In this document: positions 44,073 to 52,398 of the stretch, piece by piece
Position numbering within the stretch: position 1 is the first letter of the stretch
How the letters are laid out: every line of letters starts with the position of its first letter
From: Terriglobia bacterium
GTDB lineage: Bacteria; Acidobacteriota; Terriglobia; Terriglobales; Acidobacteriaceae
Direction: 5' to 3'
NCBI GenBank assembly: GCA_020073215.1
Contig: JAIQFO010000010.1
Coordinates: 79,028-143,027 of the forward strand
Length of the DNA stretch: 64,000 nt
Translations under genes and position numbers: made by a program
Notes under the pieces: model-generated
The model's database searches: none
The model's input: only the letters and a program-made list of their open reading frames with translations
What the model was told of the DNA's origin: nothing

Positions 44073-45368
44073 CTAGACCTCCATCCGCGACTCGAAGAGG
44101 GCGGGACTCAATCGGCAACCAGCCGTGGCCAAACGCTCCGCGAAATGCGGTGGATGCCCAGTGGAATGGAAGACACCCCGCACCTTCCCACTCTCGTCGA
44201 TGCCGCTGCGGTCAAAAGAAAAAATGTCCTGCAGCGTGATCGAGTCTCCGTCCATCCCGATGACCTCGGAAACCGTAATCACCTTGCGCGAACCGTCGGA
44301 GAGACGCGCGACTTGGACTATGGCGTGGACCGCATTTGCGATCTGCTGGCGAATGGCCCGCTCGGGAATGTTCAGGTTGGCCATGGAAACCATGTTCTCG
44401 ACGCGCGACAGTGCGTCGCGCGGCGAGTTCGCGTGCACGGTGGTCAGCGAACCCTCGTGGCCGGTGTTCATCGCCTGCAGCATGTCGAAGGCTTCTTCCC
44501 CGCGCACCTCGCCCACCACGATCCGATCCGGACGCATACGCAGGCTGTTGATCACGAGCTGGCGCATGCGGACCGATCCTTTGCCCTCGATGTTGGGAGG
44601 ACGGGTCTCGAGTCGGACGACGTGTTCCTGCTTGAGCTGCAATTCGGCCGCGTCTTCGATGGTCACGATGCGCTCCGAATTCGGAATGTAACCCGAAAGA
44701 ACGTTGAGCACGGTCGTCTTGCCCGCGCCGGTTCCTCCGGAGATGAGCAGGTTGAGGCGGCCTTTGACCATGGCCGAGAGCATTTCGAGCATGGGCTCGG
44801 TCAGGGTTTTGTTGTCGAGCATGTTGCGCGCGGTGATCGGATCGCGGCCAAAGCGGCGGATGGAAAGGCAGGCGCCGTCGAGCGCCAGGGGCGGAATGAT
44901 GGCGTTGACGCGCGAGCCATCCTGCAGGCGGGCATCCACCATCGGCGAAGACTCATCGACGCGGCGCCCAATGCGCGAGACGATGCGGTCGATGATCTGC
45001 ATCAGGTGCTGGTTGTCTTTGAATGACAAGCCGGTGATTTCGAGCTTGCCCGCGCGTTCGACGTAGACCCGGTCGAAGCGGTTGACCAGGATGTCGGAAA
45101 TGGTCGGGTCTTTGAGCAGCGGCTCCAGCGGGCCGAGTCCGAAGATTTCGTCGAGGATTTCCCGCGACAACTGTTCGCGCTCGGCGAAGCTGAGCGGAAC
45201 GGCCTCACTGTTCACCGAACTGCGGATCAGGATGAGGACTTCTTCGCGCGCCGAATCTCCGGTCGAGCGGCCGAGTTTTTCCAGGTCGAGGCGATCGAGA
45301 ATCTTGCGGTGCAGGTCCGCCTTGACCTGCTGGTACTCGCTCCGTTCGAAAGCTTGCAGATTGGCCAT
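44073..45368 (-). CDS. cpaF: Tad pilus assembly ATPase CpaF/TadA
   Basis: 431 aa, VirB11-like secretion ATPase powering Flp pilus assembly. Walker [21 protein letters not shown], Asp box [11 protein letters not shown], Walker B region [20 protein letters not shown], His box [17 protein letters not shown]. The N-terminal domain includes [19 protein letters not shown], characteristic of CpaF. No residue loss. It is followed directly by tadB; upstream comes cpaE across a heptamer array. Confidence 0.96.
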   Translation of the reverse strand: MANLQAFERSEYQQVKADLHRKILDRLDLEKLGRSTGDSAREEVLILIRSSVNSEAVPLSFAEREQLSREILDEIFGLGPLEPLLKDPTISDILVNRFDRVYVERAGKLEITGLSFKDNQHLMQIIDRIVSRIGRRVDESSPMVDARLQDGSRVNAIIPPLALDGACLSIRRFGRDPITARNMLDNKTLTEPMLEMLSAMVKGRLNLLISGGTGAGKTTVLNVLSGYIPNSERIVTIEDAAELQLKQEHVVRLETRPPNIEGKGSVRMRQLVINSLRMRPDRIVVGEVRGEEAFDMLQAMNTGHEGSLTTVHANSPRDALSRVENMVSMANLNIPERAIRQQIANAVHAIVQVARLSDGSRKVITVSEVIGMDGDSITLQDIFSFDRSGIDESGKVRGVFHSTGHPPHFAERLATAGCRLSPALFESRMEV

Positions 45369-45371
45369 AGG

Positions 45372-45471
45372 TTAGCTCTCAGCTCTCAGCTGTCAGCTCT
45401 CAGTTTTCAGCTTTTGATTCTCGGGTAGAAGGCCACGAACTGACAGCTGAGAGCTGACAGCTGAGAGCTAA
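45372..45471. repeat. TCAGCTC heptamer array, inverted pair (cpaE-cpaF spacer)
   Basis: Left arm TTAGCTC/TCAGCTC/TCAGCTG/TCAGCTC/TCAGTTT/TCAGCTT (45372-45413); right arm GAACTGA/CAGCTGA/GAGCTGA/CAGCTGA/GAGCTAA (45437-45471), nearly complementary. It fills the whole spacer, including the place of the cpaF ribosome-binding site. Confidence 0.9.
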
Positions 45472-45472
45472 T

Positions 45473-46645
45473 CTACACCGTCTTAAACAGCGAAAACTTC
45501 GTGCGCTTTACATCCAAGTCATCTTTGGTCAACAGTTCCGCCAGCCCGGCAATGGAGCGGGCAATTTCGGTCGTTCCTTGCTGCATCAGCGGAATCCCAC
45601 GATCAATCGCGGTCGAGACCGCGAAGTACTGATTGGGAATGCGCCAGAGTACGGGGGCGCCGATGGCGGCCTCCGTCTCCGCTTCATTGAAACCCGCCAC
45701 TTTTCGATAACGGTTCAGCACCAGTGCAAAACGGTCCCGCGATCCACTCTCGCCGAGATACTGGGCCACTCTTCCCGCGCTCCACAGGGAAGCGACGTCG
45801 GCGTGGGCGATGAGCAGAATTTTCTCCGAAAGGCTGCTGACTAGACGCGTCGCGCTGTCGAGCCGCGAGGAAGCGTCGACCACGATGTAGCGAAACAGAC
45901 CCACCATCATGTCAAACAGACGGGCAAAGTCGGCAGCGGAGGGTTCGAGGGCCAGGGGAGCCGCGGGGCCGGCCAGCAACTGCAGGCCCCGGTCGTGCCG
46001 GGCCATGAAGCTGTGGAGCAGCTCCGAGTCCAGGCGGTGCAGGTTGGTAATCGCGTTCGAAACCGTGAACGCCGGCTTGAGATTAAGGTGCAGAGCACAA
46101 TGGCCCAGCGGCGCCAAGTCCACCAGTGCCGTGCTCTCGTGAACCGATTGCAAGGCCAGGGCCAGATTGACGGCGACGGTGGTCGAGCCGCTGCCGCCTT
46201 TGGCGTTCACGATGGTGAACACCTTTCCCCGTGAACTTTCACGTCCGGGCTTGCGTCGAGCTGACGTCAGGCGAACGAAAGCTTCCAGCAGGTCGGTGGT
46301 GGTGGTGGGGCGCTCGATGTATTCGCGCACTCCCGCCCGCATGGCGCTGACAATCAACTGCGGTTGGGTCATGGGGCCCACCGCGAACACCGCCGCGTTG
46401 GGAAGTTCCTGGTGCAGCAACTCAACCGCTCGCAGCGCCGCGGTGATGCCCTCGGCGGCGATATCGACCAGAATCACGTCGGGGGCAAAGGCTTGCGTCC
46501 TGCGGATGACCGGGTCGTTGGCGGCCAGAGGCATGGTGGGGTTGCTGCAAACGGTGCGGGCTACGCTGGTGCCATCCACCAGTACCTGCAACACCGCGCG
46601 CTGGTCATTGTCCGTGGCGAATACGGCGACTGACAATTCCGGCAT
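45473..46645 (-). CDS. cpaE: Tad pilus localisation protein CpaE/TadZ
   Basis: 390 aa. An N-terminal receiver-like domain (about 1-130, FAPDVILVDIAAEGITAALR) without full phosphorylation chemistry is followed by a MinD/ParA-type ATPase: deviant Walker A VNAKGGSGSTTVAVNLALAL (about 150-168), then ALVDLAPLGH and YIVVDASSRLDS. TadZ proteins place the pilus machinery at the pole. The Walker A second Lys (KGGxGxTT) is kept. The operon position between cpaC and cpaF matches the standard order. Confidence 0.92.
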   Translation of the reverse strand: MPELSVAVFATDNDQRAVLQVLVDGTSVARTVCSNPTMPLAANDPVIRRTQAFAPDVILVDIAAEGITAALRAVELLHQELPNAAVFAVGPMTQPQLIVSAMRAGVREYIERPTTTTDLLEAFVRLTSARRKPGRESSRGKVFTIVNAKGGSGSTTVAVNLALALQSVHESTALVDLAPLGHCALHLNLKPAFTVSNAITNLHRLDSELLHSFMARHDRGLQLLAGPAAPLALEPSAADFARLFDMMVGLFRYIVVDASSRLDSATRLVSSLSEKILLIAHADVASLWSAGRVAQYLGESGSRDRFALVLNRYRKVAGFNEAETEAAIGAPVLWRIPNQYFAVSTAIDRGIPLMQQGTTEIARSIAGLAELLTKDDLDVKRTKFSLFKTV

Positions 46646-46682
46646 GACTCGCTCCCCACTGTCCCTTCTAAAGCACTGACTC

Positions 46683-46760
46683 GATGAGATCGTGCGATCT
46701 CATCATCCGGTCATCGGCAACCGATCACCCGATGGCCCGATGATCCGATCGCCCGATTTT
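46683..46760. repeat. Hairpin plus CCGATCAC octamer array (cpaC-cpaE spacer)
   Basis: GATGAGATCG-TG-CGATCTCATC (46683-46704) is a perfect palindrome. It is followed by CCGATCAC, CCGATGGC, CCGATGAT, CCGATCGC, CCGATTTT in 8-bp steps (46721-46760), running up to the cpaC stop codon. Confidence 0.88.
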
Positions 46761-48273
46761 ACTTCTTGCCGTCCTTCGGCTTCTTGCTGTCGAAACTCTC
46801 TTTGTCGAGCATCGGCATGGGATTGACGGGACCCGCGGGCGCTTGCGCCGTGGGCGTGACCCGGTGCGCCGTGCACAGAACCATCAATTCTCCCTTGCTC
46901 TTTTGCGCGCTGGTGCTCTTGAAAAAATTGCCCAGGATCGGGAGGTCTCCCAGCAAGGGAACCTTGCTGGTGATGTTGGTCACCCGGTTGTCGATCAGCC
47001 CGGCGATCACGAAGCTTTGCCCGTCCTGCAGTTCGAATTCGGTATCCGCTTTGCGCGTGCTGATGGCGGGGATTGTGGTTCCGGAGACCGTGACCGCATT
47101 GGTGAAGTCCAGCGTACTCACTTCGGGAACCACGTGCAGGTGGATGTTACCGTTGGGCTGGATCACAGGCGTGAACTTCAAGCGCACCCCAAATTCGCGG
47201 AACTGAATCGTGATGGTCGAGAGCCCCTGGCCGCTGGGTTGGGCCACCGGAAAAGGGAATTCGCCGCCCGCCAGAAAGCTGGCCTCCTTGCCATTCACCG
47301 CAATCAGGTTGGGCTCGGCCAGGATCTGGAGCAGATTCTTCTGTTGCAGAGCTTTGATGACAGCGCCCAGATTGATGTCGGTGCGGGCCACGAAAATATT
47401 CAAAAAGTCGCTGATGTTCACGGTCGGCGGCGTGGCGGTGGTGGTCGTGGTGGTCGTGCCGCCAGGGGAGGTGGTCGTGGTCTGAGCCGTGTTGTGCACG
47501 GTGAGGGTGCCGAATTGTCCGGTCTGGCTGAGGGCTATGGTGTTGCCCAGTCCGGGCATGAATAAGTTCGCTCCCAGTTGGGTCACCGCCGTCCGATCCA
47601 CTTCGGCAAACCTGACTTCCAAAAGCACTTCCTCCGCCCCCACCGGGCCGAAGGTGAGCACGTTCACAACGTTCTTGGTATACGCCGAGGCCAGCGCGCC
47701 GGCATGCTTGGCAACGTCCTCGGTGGTCACGTGGCCCGAGAGCACAATCGCGGAACGCGAAGGCGTCACGTTAATCTGTTCGTCGGGAAAAAGACGATGC
47801 ATTTCTTCCGTAGCCGCTGTGATATCCACATCCACTCGCAGGTCAAAGCTGCGGGAGCGCTCCAGTTCGTCCCAAATCAGCAGTGAAACCTCGCCCGGAT
47901 TGAGTCCGTTGACCAGAATTTGCTTTGGGGTGACGACCAGAGCATCGGCCACCGTAGGGTCGGTGACCGAGACCCGCTTCAGTCTTTCGGTGGTGTTGAT
48001 CAAAAGGGACTTTCCCACCATCACCCGCAGCGGCGCTGCCCCCGCCGTAACGCTCTGTGGGGCTCCAGAAGGCGTGGAGGGCTGCGCGGCGGACGCATTG
48101 TCCTGGTTCGGTGCGGGAGTATTTTGCGAAGGAGGGTTCTGAGAAGAAGCCGAAGGTGTTGCCGGAGCGGCGCCGGTCCCCGGGTTGCTTTGTGGACCTC
48201 CGGCGCCCGCGAACAGGGTTGTTGTTGTCGCACCGAGAACTAAGACGGCTGCGACCAGGGTAAGAGCTTTCAT
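46759..48273 (-). CDS. cpaC: Tad pilus secretin CpaC/RcpA
   Basis: 504 aa from ATG 48273 (MKALTLVAAVLVLGATTTTL signal peptide); a further upstream in-frame start is rejected for lack of a signal. Pilus-assembly N-domain (PLRVMVGKSLLINTTERLKR; DPTVADALVVTPKQILVNG), a BON-like strand (SAIVLSGHVTTEDVAKHAGA), then the secretin domain (VLLEVRFAEVDRTAVTQLGA; LAEPNLIAVNGKEASFLAGG; VPLLGDLPILGNFF near the end). A Thr-rich run lies at the secretin start. It forms the outer-membrane gate for the Flp pilus. Pro/Gln-rich low-complexity linker after the signal. Confidence 0.94.
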   Translation of the reverse strand: MKALTLVAAVLVLGATTTTLFAGAGGPQSNPGTGAAPATPSASSQNPPSQNTPAPNQDNASAAQPSTPSGAPQSVTAGAAPLRVMVGKSLLINTTERLKRVSVTDPTVADALVVTPKQILVNGLNPGEVSLLIWDELERSRSFDLRVDVDITAATEEMHRLFPDEQINVTPSRSAIVLSGHVTTEDVAKHAGALASAYTKNVVNVLTFGPVGAEEVLLEVRFAEVDRTAVTQLGANLFMPGLGNTIALSQTGQFGTLTVHNTAQTTTTSPGGTTTTTTTATPPTVNISDFLNIFVARTDINLGAVIKALQQKNLLQILAEPNLIAVNGKEASFLAGGEFPFPVAQPSGQGLSTITIQFREFGVRLKFTPVIQPNGNIHLHVVPEVSTLDFTNAVTVSGTTIPAISTRKADTEFELQDGQSFVIAGLIDNRVTNITSKVPLLGDLPILGNFFKSTSAQKSKGELMVLCTAHRVTPTAQAPAGPVNPMPMLDKESFDSKKPKDGKK

Positions 48274-48377
48274 GAATTCGGACCTCGGCGAAGATGCACG
48301 AGCAGATCCATCGAAAAAATGAGCGGACGCAATGGGTTCGGTTATAGACGGCTCAAAACGATTTGTTTTCACTCTTC

Positions 48378-49223
48378 CTATTTGTCTTCAAGCTTGGTTT
48401 CATCCCGTTTGCTGCCACGGATCATTTCCACCTGATAGGTCGTCGCTGGTGCAGGCGCCGGAACTTTCGCAACCAGCTTACGAGCTTTGGGTTTGGGCTC
48501 GGTCGCTGCCGGAGTCGCCCCCAGGTACAGGGAACTGGTCCGGGTCGCGCCAATGCCCCCCTTTTTTGTGTCCAGCGGATTGCGCAAAGAGAGCTGAATC
48601 CGGCCTTCCTGAGAAACCAGCGCCAGCTTTTGGGCGTCGTCCGGAGAAACCAGCAGGGTAATCACCGGGGCGGTTTGGGCCTCGGTGGAAGCGCTCCGGT
48701 CCAGGCTCTTGCCCACGGCGATGACCGCGACGTTCTCGAGGACGGTGGTGGTTTGACGTTCGTTGCCCCCACCCTGAGTCCCGGTGGCCAGCACATCCAC
48801 ACGCGTGCCCGGTTGCACGAAGCCCGCCACCGAAACCACGTCGTTGACCCGCACCGAAACCGCGCGCATTCCCTGCGGGATGAGCGAGGGTAGGCCGCCT
48901 CCGGCGTTCACCGCCGCCAATTTGCTGGGCAGAATAAAGTCGCCTTTGCTGATCGGCAGCACCGCACCGCGCCCCACCACTTTCGATTTCTCGGAGAAGA
49001 AGCCTGGAGGAACCGCGGATTGCGGGATGGTGACCATGCCCACATCCTGATCTGCCAATTTAGCTCCGACCGGAACATCGTTGGCCGCCACCACGACACT
49101 CACCGCGCGCTCATTGTTGCTTGCCCCGGGCGAGGTCCGCAGTTTGTTATAGACGCTGTAGCTGACGAGCAGGCCGATGGCGATTGCCAGGCCTCCGATC
49201 ATCAACAAACGGCTTCGGTTCAT
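48378..49223 (-). CDS. cpaB: Tad pilus assembly protein CpaB/RcpC
   Basis: 281 aa. N-terminal TM (LLMIGGLAIAIGLLVSYSVY), then a SAF domain (VVVAANDVPVGAKLADQDVG) and RcpC-type core (GMRAVSVRVNDVVSVAGFVQ, PGTRVDVLATG). CpaB proteins stabilise the secretin, possibly through peptidoglycan contact. The Lys-rich tail RGSKRDETKLEDK is unusual but plausible. It follows flp by 72 nt and precedes cpaC by about 100 nt. Confidence 0.93.
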   Translation of the reverse strand: MNRSRLLMIGGLAIAIGLLVSYSVYNKLRTSPGASNNERAVSVVVAANDVPVGAKLADQDVGMVTIPQSAVPPGFFSEKSKVVGRGAVLPISKGDFILPSKLAAVNAGGGLPSLIPQGMRAVSVRVNDVVSVAGFVQPGTRVDVLATGTQGGGNERQTTTVLENVAVIAVGKSLDRSASTEAQTAPVITLLVSPDDAQKLALVSQEGRIQLSLRNPLDTKKGGIGATRTSSLYLGATPAATEPKPKARKLVAKVPAPAPATTYQVEMIRGSKRDETKLEDK

Positions 49224-49295
49224 TCCTCTCCTTCAGACAGCTCCGGATCGGTTCGTTGCCCAGGCGGCCTCGATCGATTTCCGCAAGGCGGTGGC

Positions 49296-49460
49296 CTACT
49301 GGATGGTGCTGGCGACCGACGAGAACACGTTGTTGGCGTTGCCGCCGATCAACCGGACCGTGCCGATCACGATCACCAGAATCACGGCCAGCATCACAGC
49401 GTACTCCGCGATGTCCTGTCCTTCTTCATTGCGCCACAAGAGTTTAACCAGATCTGTCAT
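49296..49460 (-). CDS. flp: Flp/Fap type IVb pilin, 54 aa
   Basis: Short gene read directly from the sequence: ATG 49460, preceded by AAGGAG with 7-nt spacing. Type IVb prepilin with leader MTDLVKLLWRNEEG14 and mature start QDIAEYAVMLAVILV, so Glu and Tyr are at mature positions 5-6, the Flp motif. The hydrophobic helix continues as VIVIGTVRLIGGNANNVFSS. It is the major pilin candidate and the first gene of the leftward tad operon. A prepilin peptidase (CpaA/TadV) is not present in the window. Confidence 0.92.
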   Translation of the reverse strand: MTDLVKLLWRNEEGQDIAEYAVMLAVILVIVIGTVRLIGGNANNVFSSVASTIQ

Positions 49461-49534
49461 TCGAGGCTCCTTCGGGCTTTTCGCTAGAACATCCCGATCC
49501 GGGCGAGTGGGGGAACCACTTCCCGTTATGCGCC

Positions 49535-51151
49535 CTAGTTTCGCAGATTCCGCATGGCTCTGGGAAACATTTTTTCACTATTTTGCCTCTCGGACGAGAG
49601 GTCCATCGATTTTTCGGCATTTTCGGCGGCCGGGCGCGTCCGGAACAGGATGATTGCCTGGGAATCGTGGAATGCGGCCTGCCAGTTCGGATCAAGCAGA
49701 AGGGCTTGAGCCAGCGCGCAGGAAGGCGGCACCAGTACCGCCTCCACCTTCCAGCGGTCAAGCACCTCGCGCCAGCCGGTCCGGATCTCCACCACGGTCT
49801 GAATCGACTGCCGCAGCAGGTCGTCGCCATAGAGATCGGCGCGGCCATCCACGAACACTCGATATTCAGGATAAAGCTTCCAGATGGTGTAGCCTCCCCA
49901 GTCGTAGTAAACGAAAATTTTCTCGGGATAGTGGCCGCCCCGCAGAAACGAGACGGCTCTTTCCGGAAACCGCTCCGCCTCGCGAGCCTCCTGGTTACGA
50001 GCCAGGCTGACCCAGTTCGCGAATGCAAACCCAGCCATTAAAACCAGAACGACAGTGTTGAAAACTGGGAGGAACCGCGAGGAGCCGCTCATGCGGGGAC
50101 GGGCGTCCCCGCCCGTCCAAGCCGAGCGCAGCTCGGCAGTTCTCGGCGGGCACAACAATCCTAGATTCGCTCCAGCCGCCGCGAGAGCCGCGGCGATCCC
50201 CGGCATCGCCACCAAAACGAAAATAGGTATGTGGCGGACAGCGTCCAGCGCAGCGAATCCGGTGAGGAGCAAGGGCACGATCACCCGTCCCTTCGGTCGC
50301 CAGCGGGAACTGGCGAGCGCGGCCAGAACCAGCAGCCACAGCAGCAAGAATGGACGATAGAGCCATCGATGAAAATCCGGTGAAAACCACTCGACAATGA
50401 ACGACCGCATCCCCGGCGAACGTAAAGTATCGAACGGATACCGGTAGAGTTGCGCGCCGCTGGGGTTGAGAGGCACCAGCGCTAAACAGGCGAGCAGGAG
50501 CAGGAGCACCCGCAAGAGAATAGGACGCGCCTGAGGCCACGGCGTAGTGCCCACGGCAGTCTCCAAAAGCAGACCGACGCCATACGCCAACATCAGCGCC
50601 GGGCCGAGTGCAAATCCGGCGTGAAGGTTTAGCCATACGAGAAACAGCGGCGGTATCCAAAACAGGAGCCTGGGCCGATCCACGCCGCCTTCGACCAGCC
50701 ATAGCAGCAGGCTGGTTAGCGCAAAAGTGAACATCTGCGGCCGCACACCCCACGAGGGAGCCGCGGCCAGGGCGCCGAAGGCGGTTGCTGCGGCTGCCCA
50801 GTGCCAGTTTCCTCCCAGCGGAGGACAGCGCAGATAGAGCAGCATGAACCCGGCGGTCGTAACGATCGCCGAAAATACGATCAGCGCAGCGGCCCCGCCG
50901 TGTTTCCAGAGTTCGTAAAACACAACCTCCGACAACCACTCATGCGAAATCCATGGCTGTCTGGCGCGAGTGAAGGAGAAATGATCGGAGTGCGGGATGC
51001 GGCCGTTTTCCGCGATCCACTGCCCGGTGCGCAGATGCCACCACAGATCGGGATCGACCGCGTTGCGAGCCGTCATCGCCAGCAGCCCGAAAAACAGGAT
51101 GCCGCCGAAAACGGCGCGTCCACTCCATCGAGAAATTCCGAACTTCACCAT
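49535..51151 (-). CDS. Large multi-pass membrane protein, GT-C-like (paralogue of 21226-22821)
   Basis: 538 aa, about 10-12 TM helices. The first loop has DPDLWWHLRTGQWIAENGRI and QPWISHEWLSEVVF; the C-terminal part has VFVDGRADLYGDDLLRQSI and WREVLDRWKVEAVLVPP. All are shared with the paralogue at 21226. The pattern resembles polyprenyl-phosphate-dependent glycosyltransferases, but no family is certain. Residues about 338-352 are encoded by a family C palindromic repeat inserted in frame. TATAAT lies 8 nt upstream of the ATG. It abuts the tad operon and shares orientation with flp (75 nt upstream of it). Confidence 0.78.
   Translation of the reverse strand: MVKFGISRWSGRAVFGGILFFGLLAMTARNAVDPDLWWHLRTGQWIAENGRIPHSDHFSFTRARQPWISHEWLSEVVFYELWKHGGAAALIVFSAIVTTAGFMLLYLRCPPLGGNWHWAAAATAFGALAAAPSWGVRPQMFTFALTSLLLWLVEGGVDRPRLLFWIPPLFLVWLNLHAGFALGPALMLAYGVGLLLETAVGTTPWPQARPILLRVLLLLLACLALVPLNPSGAQLYRYPFDTLRSPGMRSFIVEWFSPDFHRWLYRPFLLLWLLVLAALASSRWRPKGRVIVPLLLTGFAALDAVRHIPIFVLVAMPGIAAALAAAGANLGLLCPPRTAELRSAWTGGDARPRMSGSSRFLPVFNTVVLVLMAGFAFANWVSLARNQEAREAERFPERAVSFLRGGHYPEKIFVYYDWGGYTIWKLYPEYRVFVDGRADLYGDDLLRQSIQTVVEIRTGWREVLDRWKVEAVLVPPSCALAQALLLDPNWQAAFHDSQAIILFRTRPAAENAEKSMDLSSERQNSEKMFPRAMRNLRN
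50095..50137. repeat. Family C palindromic repeat inside a coding region
   Basis: GGGGACGGGCGTCCCCGCCC plus CCGAGCGCAGCTCGGC: two adjacent hairpins, also present intergenically at 56408-56450. Here they are translated as part of the membrane protein without breaking the frame. Confidence 0.8.
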
Positions 51152-51159
51152 CGGACGGG

Positions 51160-51169
51160 ATTATAGAAT
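51160..51169. promoter_or_regulatory. Overlapping divergent -10 elements
   Basis: Minus strand TATAAT (51160-51165) is 8 nt from the ATG of the leftward membrane protein. Plus strand TAGAAT (51164-51169) is 22 nt from ATG 51192 of the rightward gene. Only 40 nt separate the two genes. Confidence 0.45.
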
Positions 51170-51191
51170 CAGTTGTCCACAAAAGCGCCTC

Positions 51192-52391
51192 ATGCCTTGG
51201 TTGGCTCAACAGCGGAAGTTTCTCGTCGCGGCCTTTCTGCTGGCGATGACGCTCTGCAACGTTGCGCTGCTGGTTCGAGTGACACCCTTGCTGCGAAAGG
51301 GATACCAGGATTTCACTATCTTCTACACGAGCGCTCGTCTCCTTCGAAACGGCCAGGCTTCCGCTCTTTACGATCTGGCCGCTCAATACCGGATGCAACT
51401 CACGTTTACCGACGTCCCCATCCGGCATGGACCGCTGCCCTTCAATCATCCGCCGTTCGAGGCCCTTCTGTTCGTCCCCTTCACTGTGCTCGATTATTGG
51501 CCGGCCTACCTCGTTTGGACCGCGCTCAACGTGGTCATGCTGGCCGTGAGCGTAGCTCTTCTGAGAAGGCACTTCTCCCAGCTCGCGGCGGTTTCTCCTC
51601 TCGTCCTGGGTCTTGGCGCCACCGCATTCTTTCCGGTGGCGATCGGCATCGTTCAAGGGCAAGACGTAATTCTCCTGCTCTTCCTCTTTGTGCTGGCGGT
51701 CATCTCCCTCGATCGAGGGAATGACGCGGTGGCCGGTGCGTTTCTGGCTGCGGGTCTCTTCCGGCCGCAACTGGTCGTGCCTTTGGTTGTCTTCGTCGCC
51801 ATACGCCGCTGGCGTGTTCTCGTTGGCTTCACACCCGTTGCTCTGGTTCTGGGCGCCATTTCCGTGGCCATCATGGGGTGGCGCGGTCCTCTTGACTATG
51901 CGCGCTTTGTTCTGCATTTAGAAGGCACCGGAGCCCGCGCGTTTGGCCCACAGGCTGTACCGAACCTCCGGGGTCTGGTCGAGCAATTGCCTGGGATCAG
52001 CCCCTCTGGCCAGGGGGCTCTCCTGCTGATCCTCGCCTCGTCACTGCTTGTGTTCTTCGTGACGCTGCGCCGGATCCACAACGGGCGTGATTCCGTAATC
52101 TTCTTGTCCGTCCTGGCCGCGGTCACGACCATCCTTATCAGCTTTCATGCCCTTGTGTACGACGTCAGTCTGCTGCTTCCGATGGTATTGTTCCTGCTTT
52201 CCCGAATCCTCGGTGTTGCCGGAGCGAAAATCGACGGCTGGACGATTCTGCTGATGATCCTTCTGTTTCTGACCCCGCTCTACGTTTTCTTGTGGCTGGT
52301 GGTCGACGGTTTTGTGTGGTTTGCGCTCCTACTGCTCTGGCTTTATCTACGGCTCGTTTTGACCCCGGGTCCGGCGGAGGTGCCGGCCTGA
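51192..52391 (+). CDS. DUF2029/GT87-type membrane glycosyltransferase
   Basis: 399 aa from ATG 51192; the longer upstream frame is antisense to the neighbouring gene. About 10 TM helices. GT87 pattern: an early loop with DFTIFYTSARLLRNGQASAL YDLAAQY (Asp after TM1 is the likely catalytic base of GT-C enzymes), NHPPFEALLFVPFTVL, then GQDVILLLFLF and GLFRPQLVVPLVVFVAI. Such enzymes move mannose or related sugars from polyprenyl phosphates to envelope glycans in Actinobacteria; the acceptor here is unknown. First of three related genes. Confidence 0.85.
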   Translation: MPWLAQQRKFLVAAFLLAMTLCNVALLVRVTPLLRKGYQDFTIFYTSARLLRNGQASALYDLAAQYRMQLTFTDVPIRHGPLPFNHPPFEALLFVPFTVLDYWPAYLVWTALNVVMLAVSVALLRRHFSQLAAVSPLVLGLGATAFFPVAIGIVQGQDVILLLFLFVLAVISLDRGNDAVAGAFLAAGLFRPQLVVPLVVFVAIRRWRVLVGFTPVALVLGAISVAIMGWRGPLDYARFVLHLEGTGARAFGPQAVPNLRGLVEQLPGISPSGQGALLLILASSLLVFFVTLRRIHNGRDSVIFLSVLAAVTTILISFHALVYDVSLLLPMVLFLLSRILGVAGAKIDGWTILLMILLFLTPLYVFLWLVVDGFVWFALLLLWLYLRLVLTPGPAEVPA

Positions 52392-52398
52392 GCCTGAA

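Noticed and set aside
43182..45026. 614-codon open frame antisense to tadB and cpaF
   Set aside because: It is the GC-driven shadow of two well-supported tad genes and its translation has no domain character.
50997..51191. Upstream start for the 51192 glycosyltransferase
   Set aside because: The extra 65 codons are antisense to the neighbouring gene; ATG 51192 gives a normal TM-first protein.
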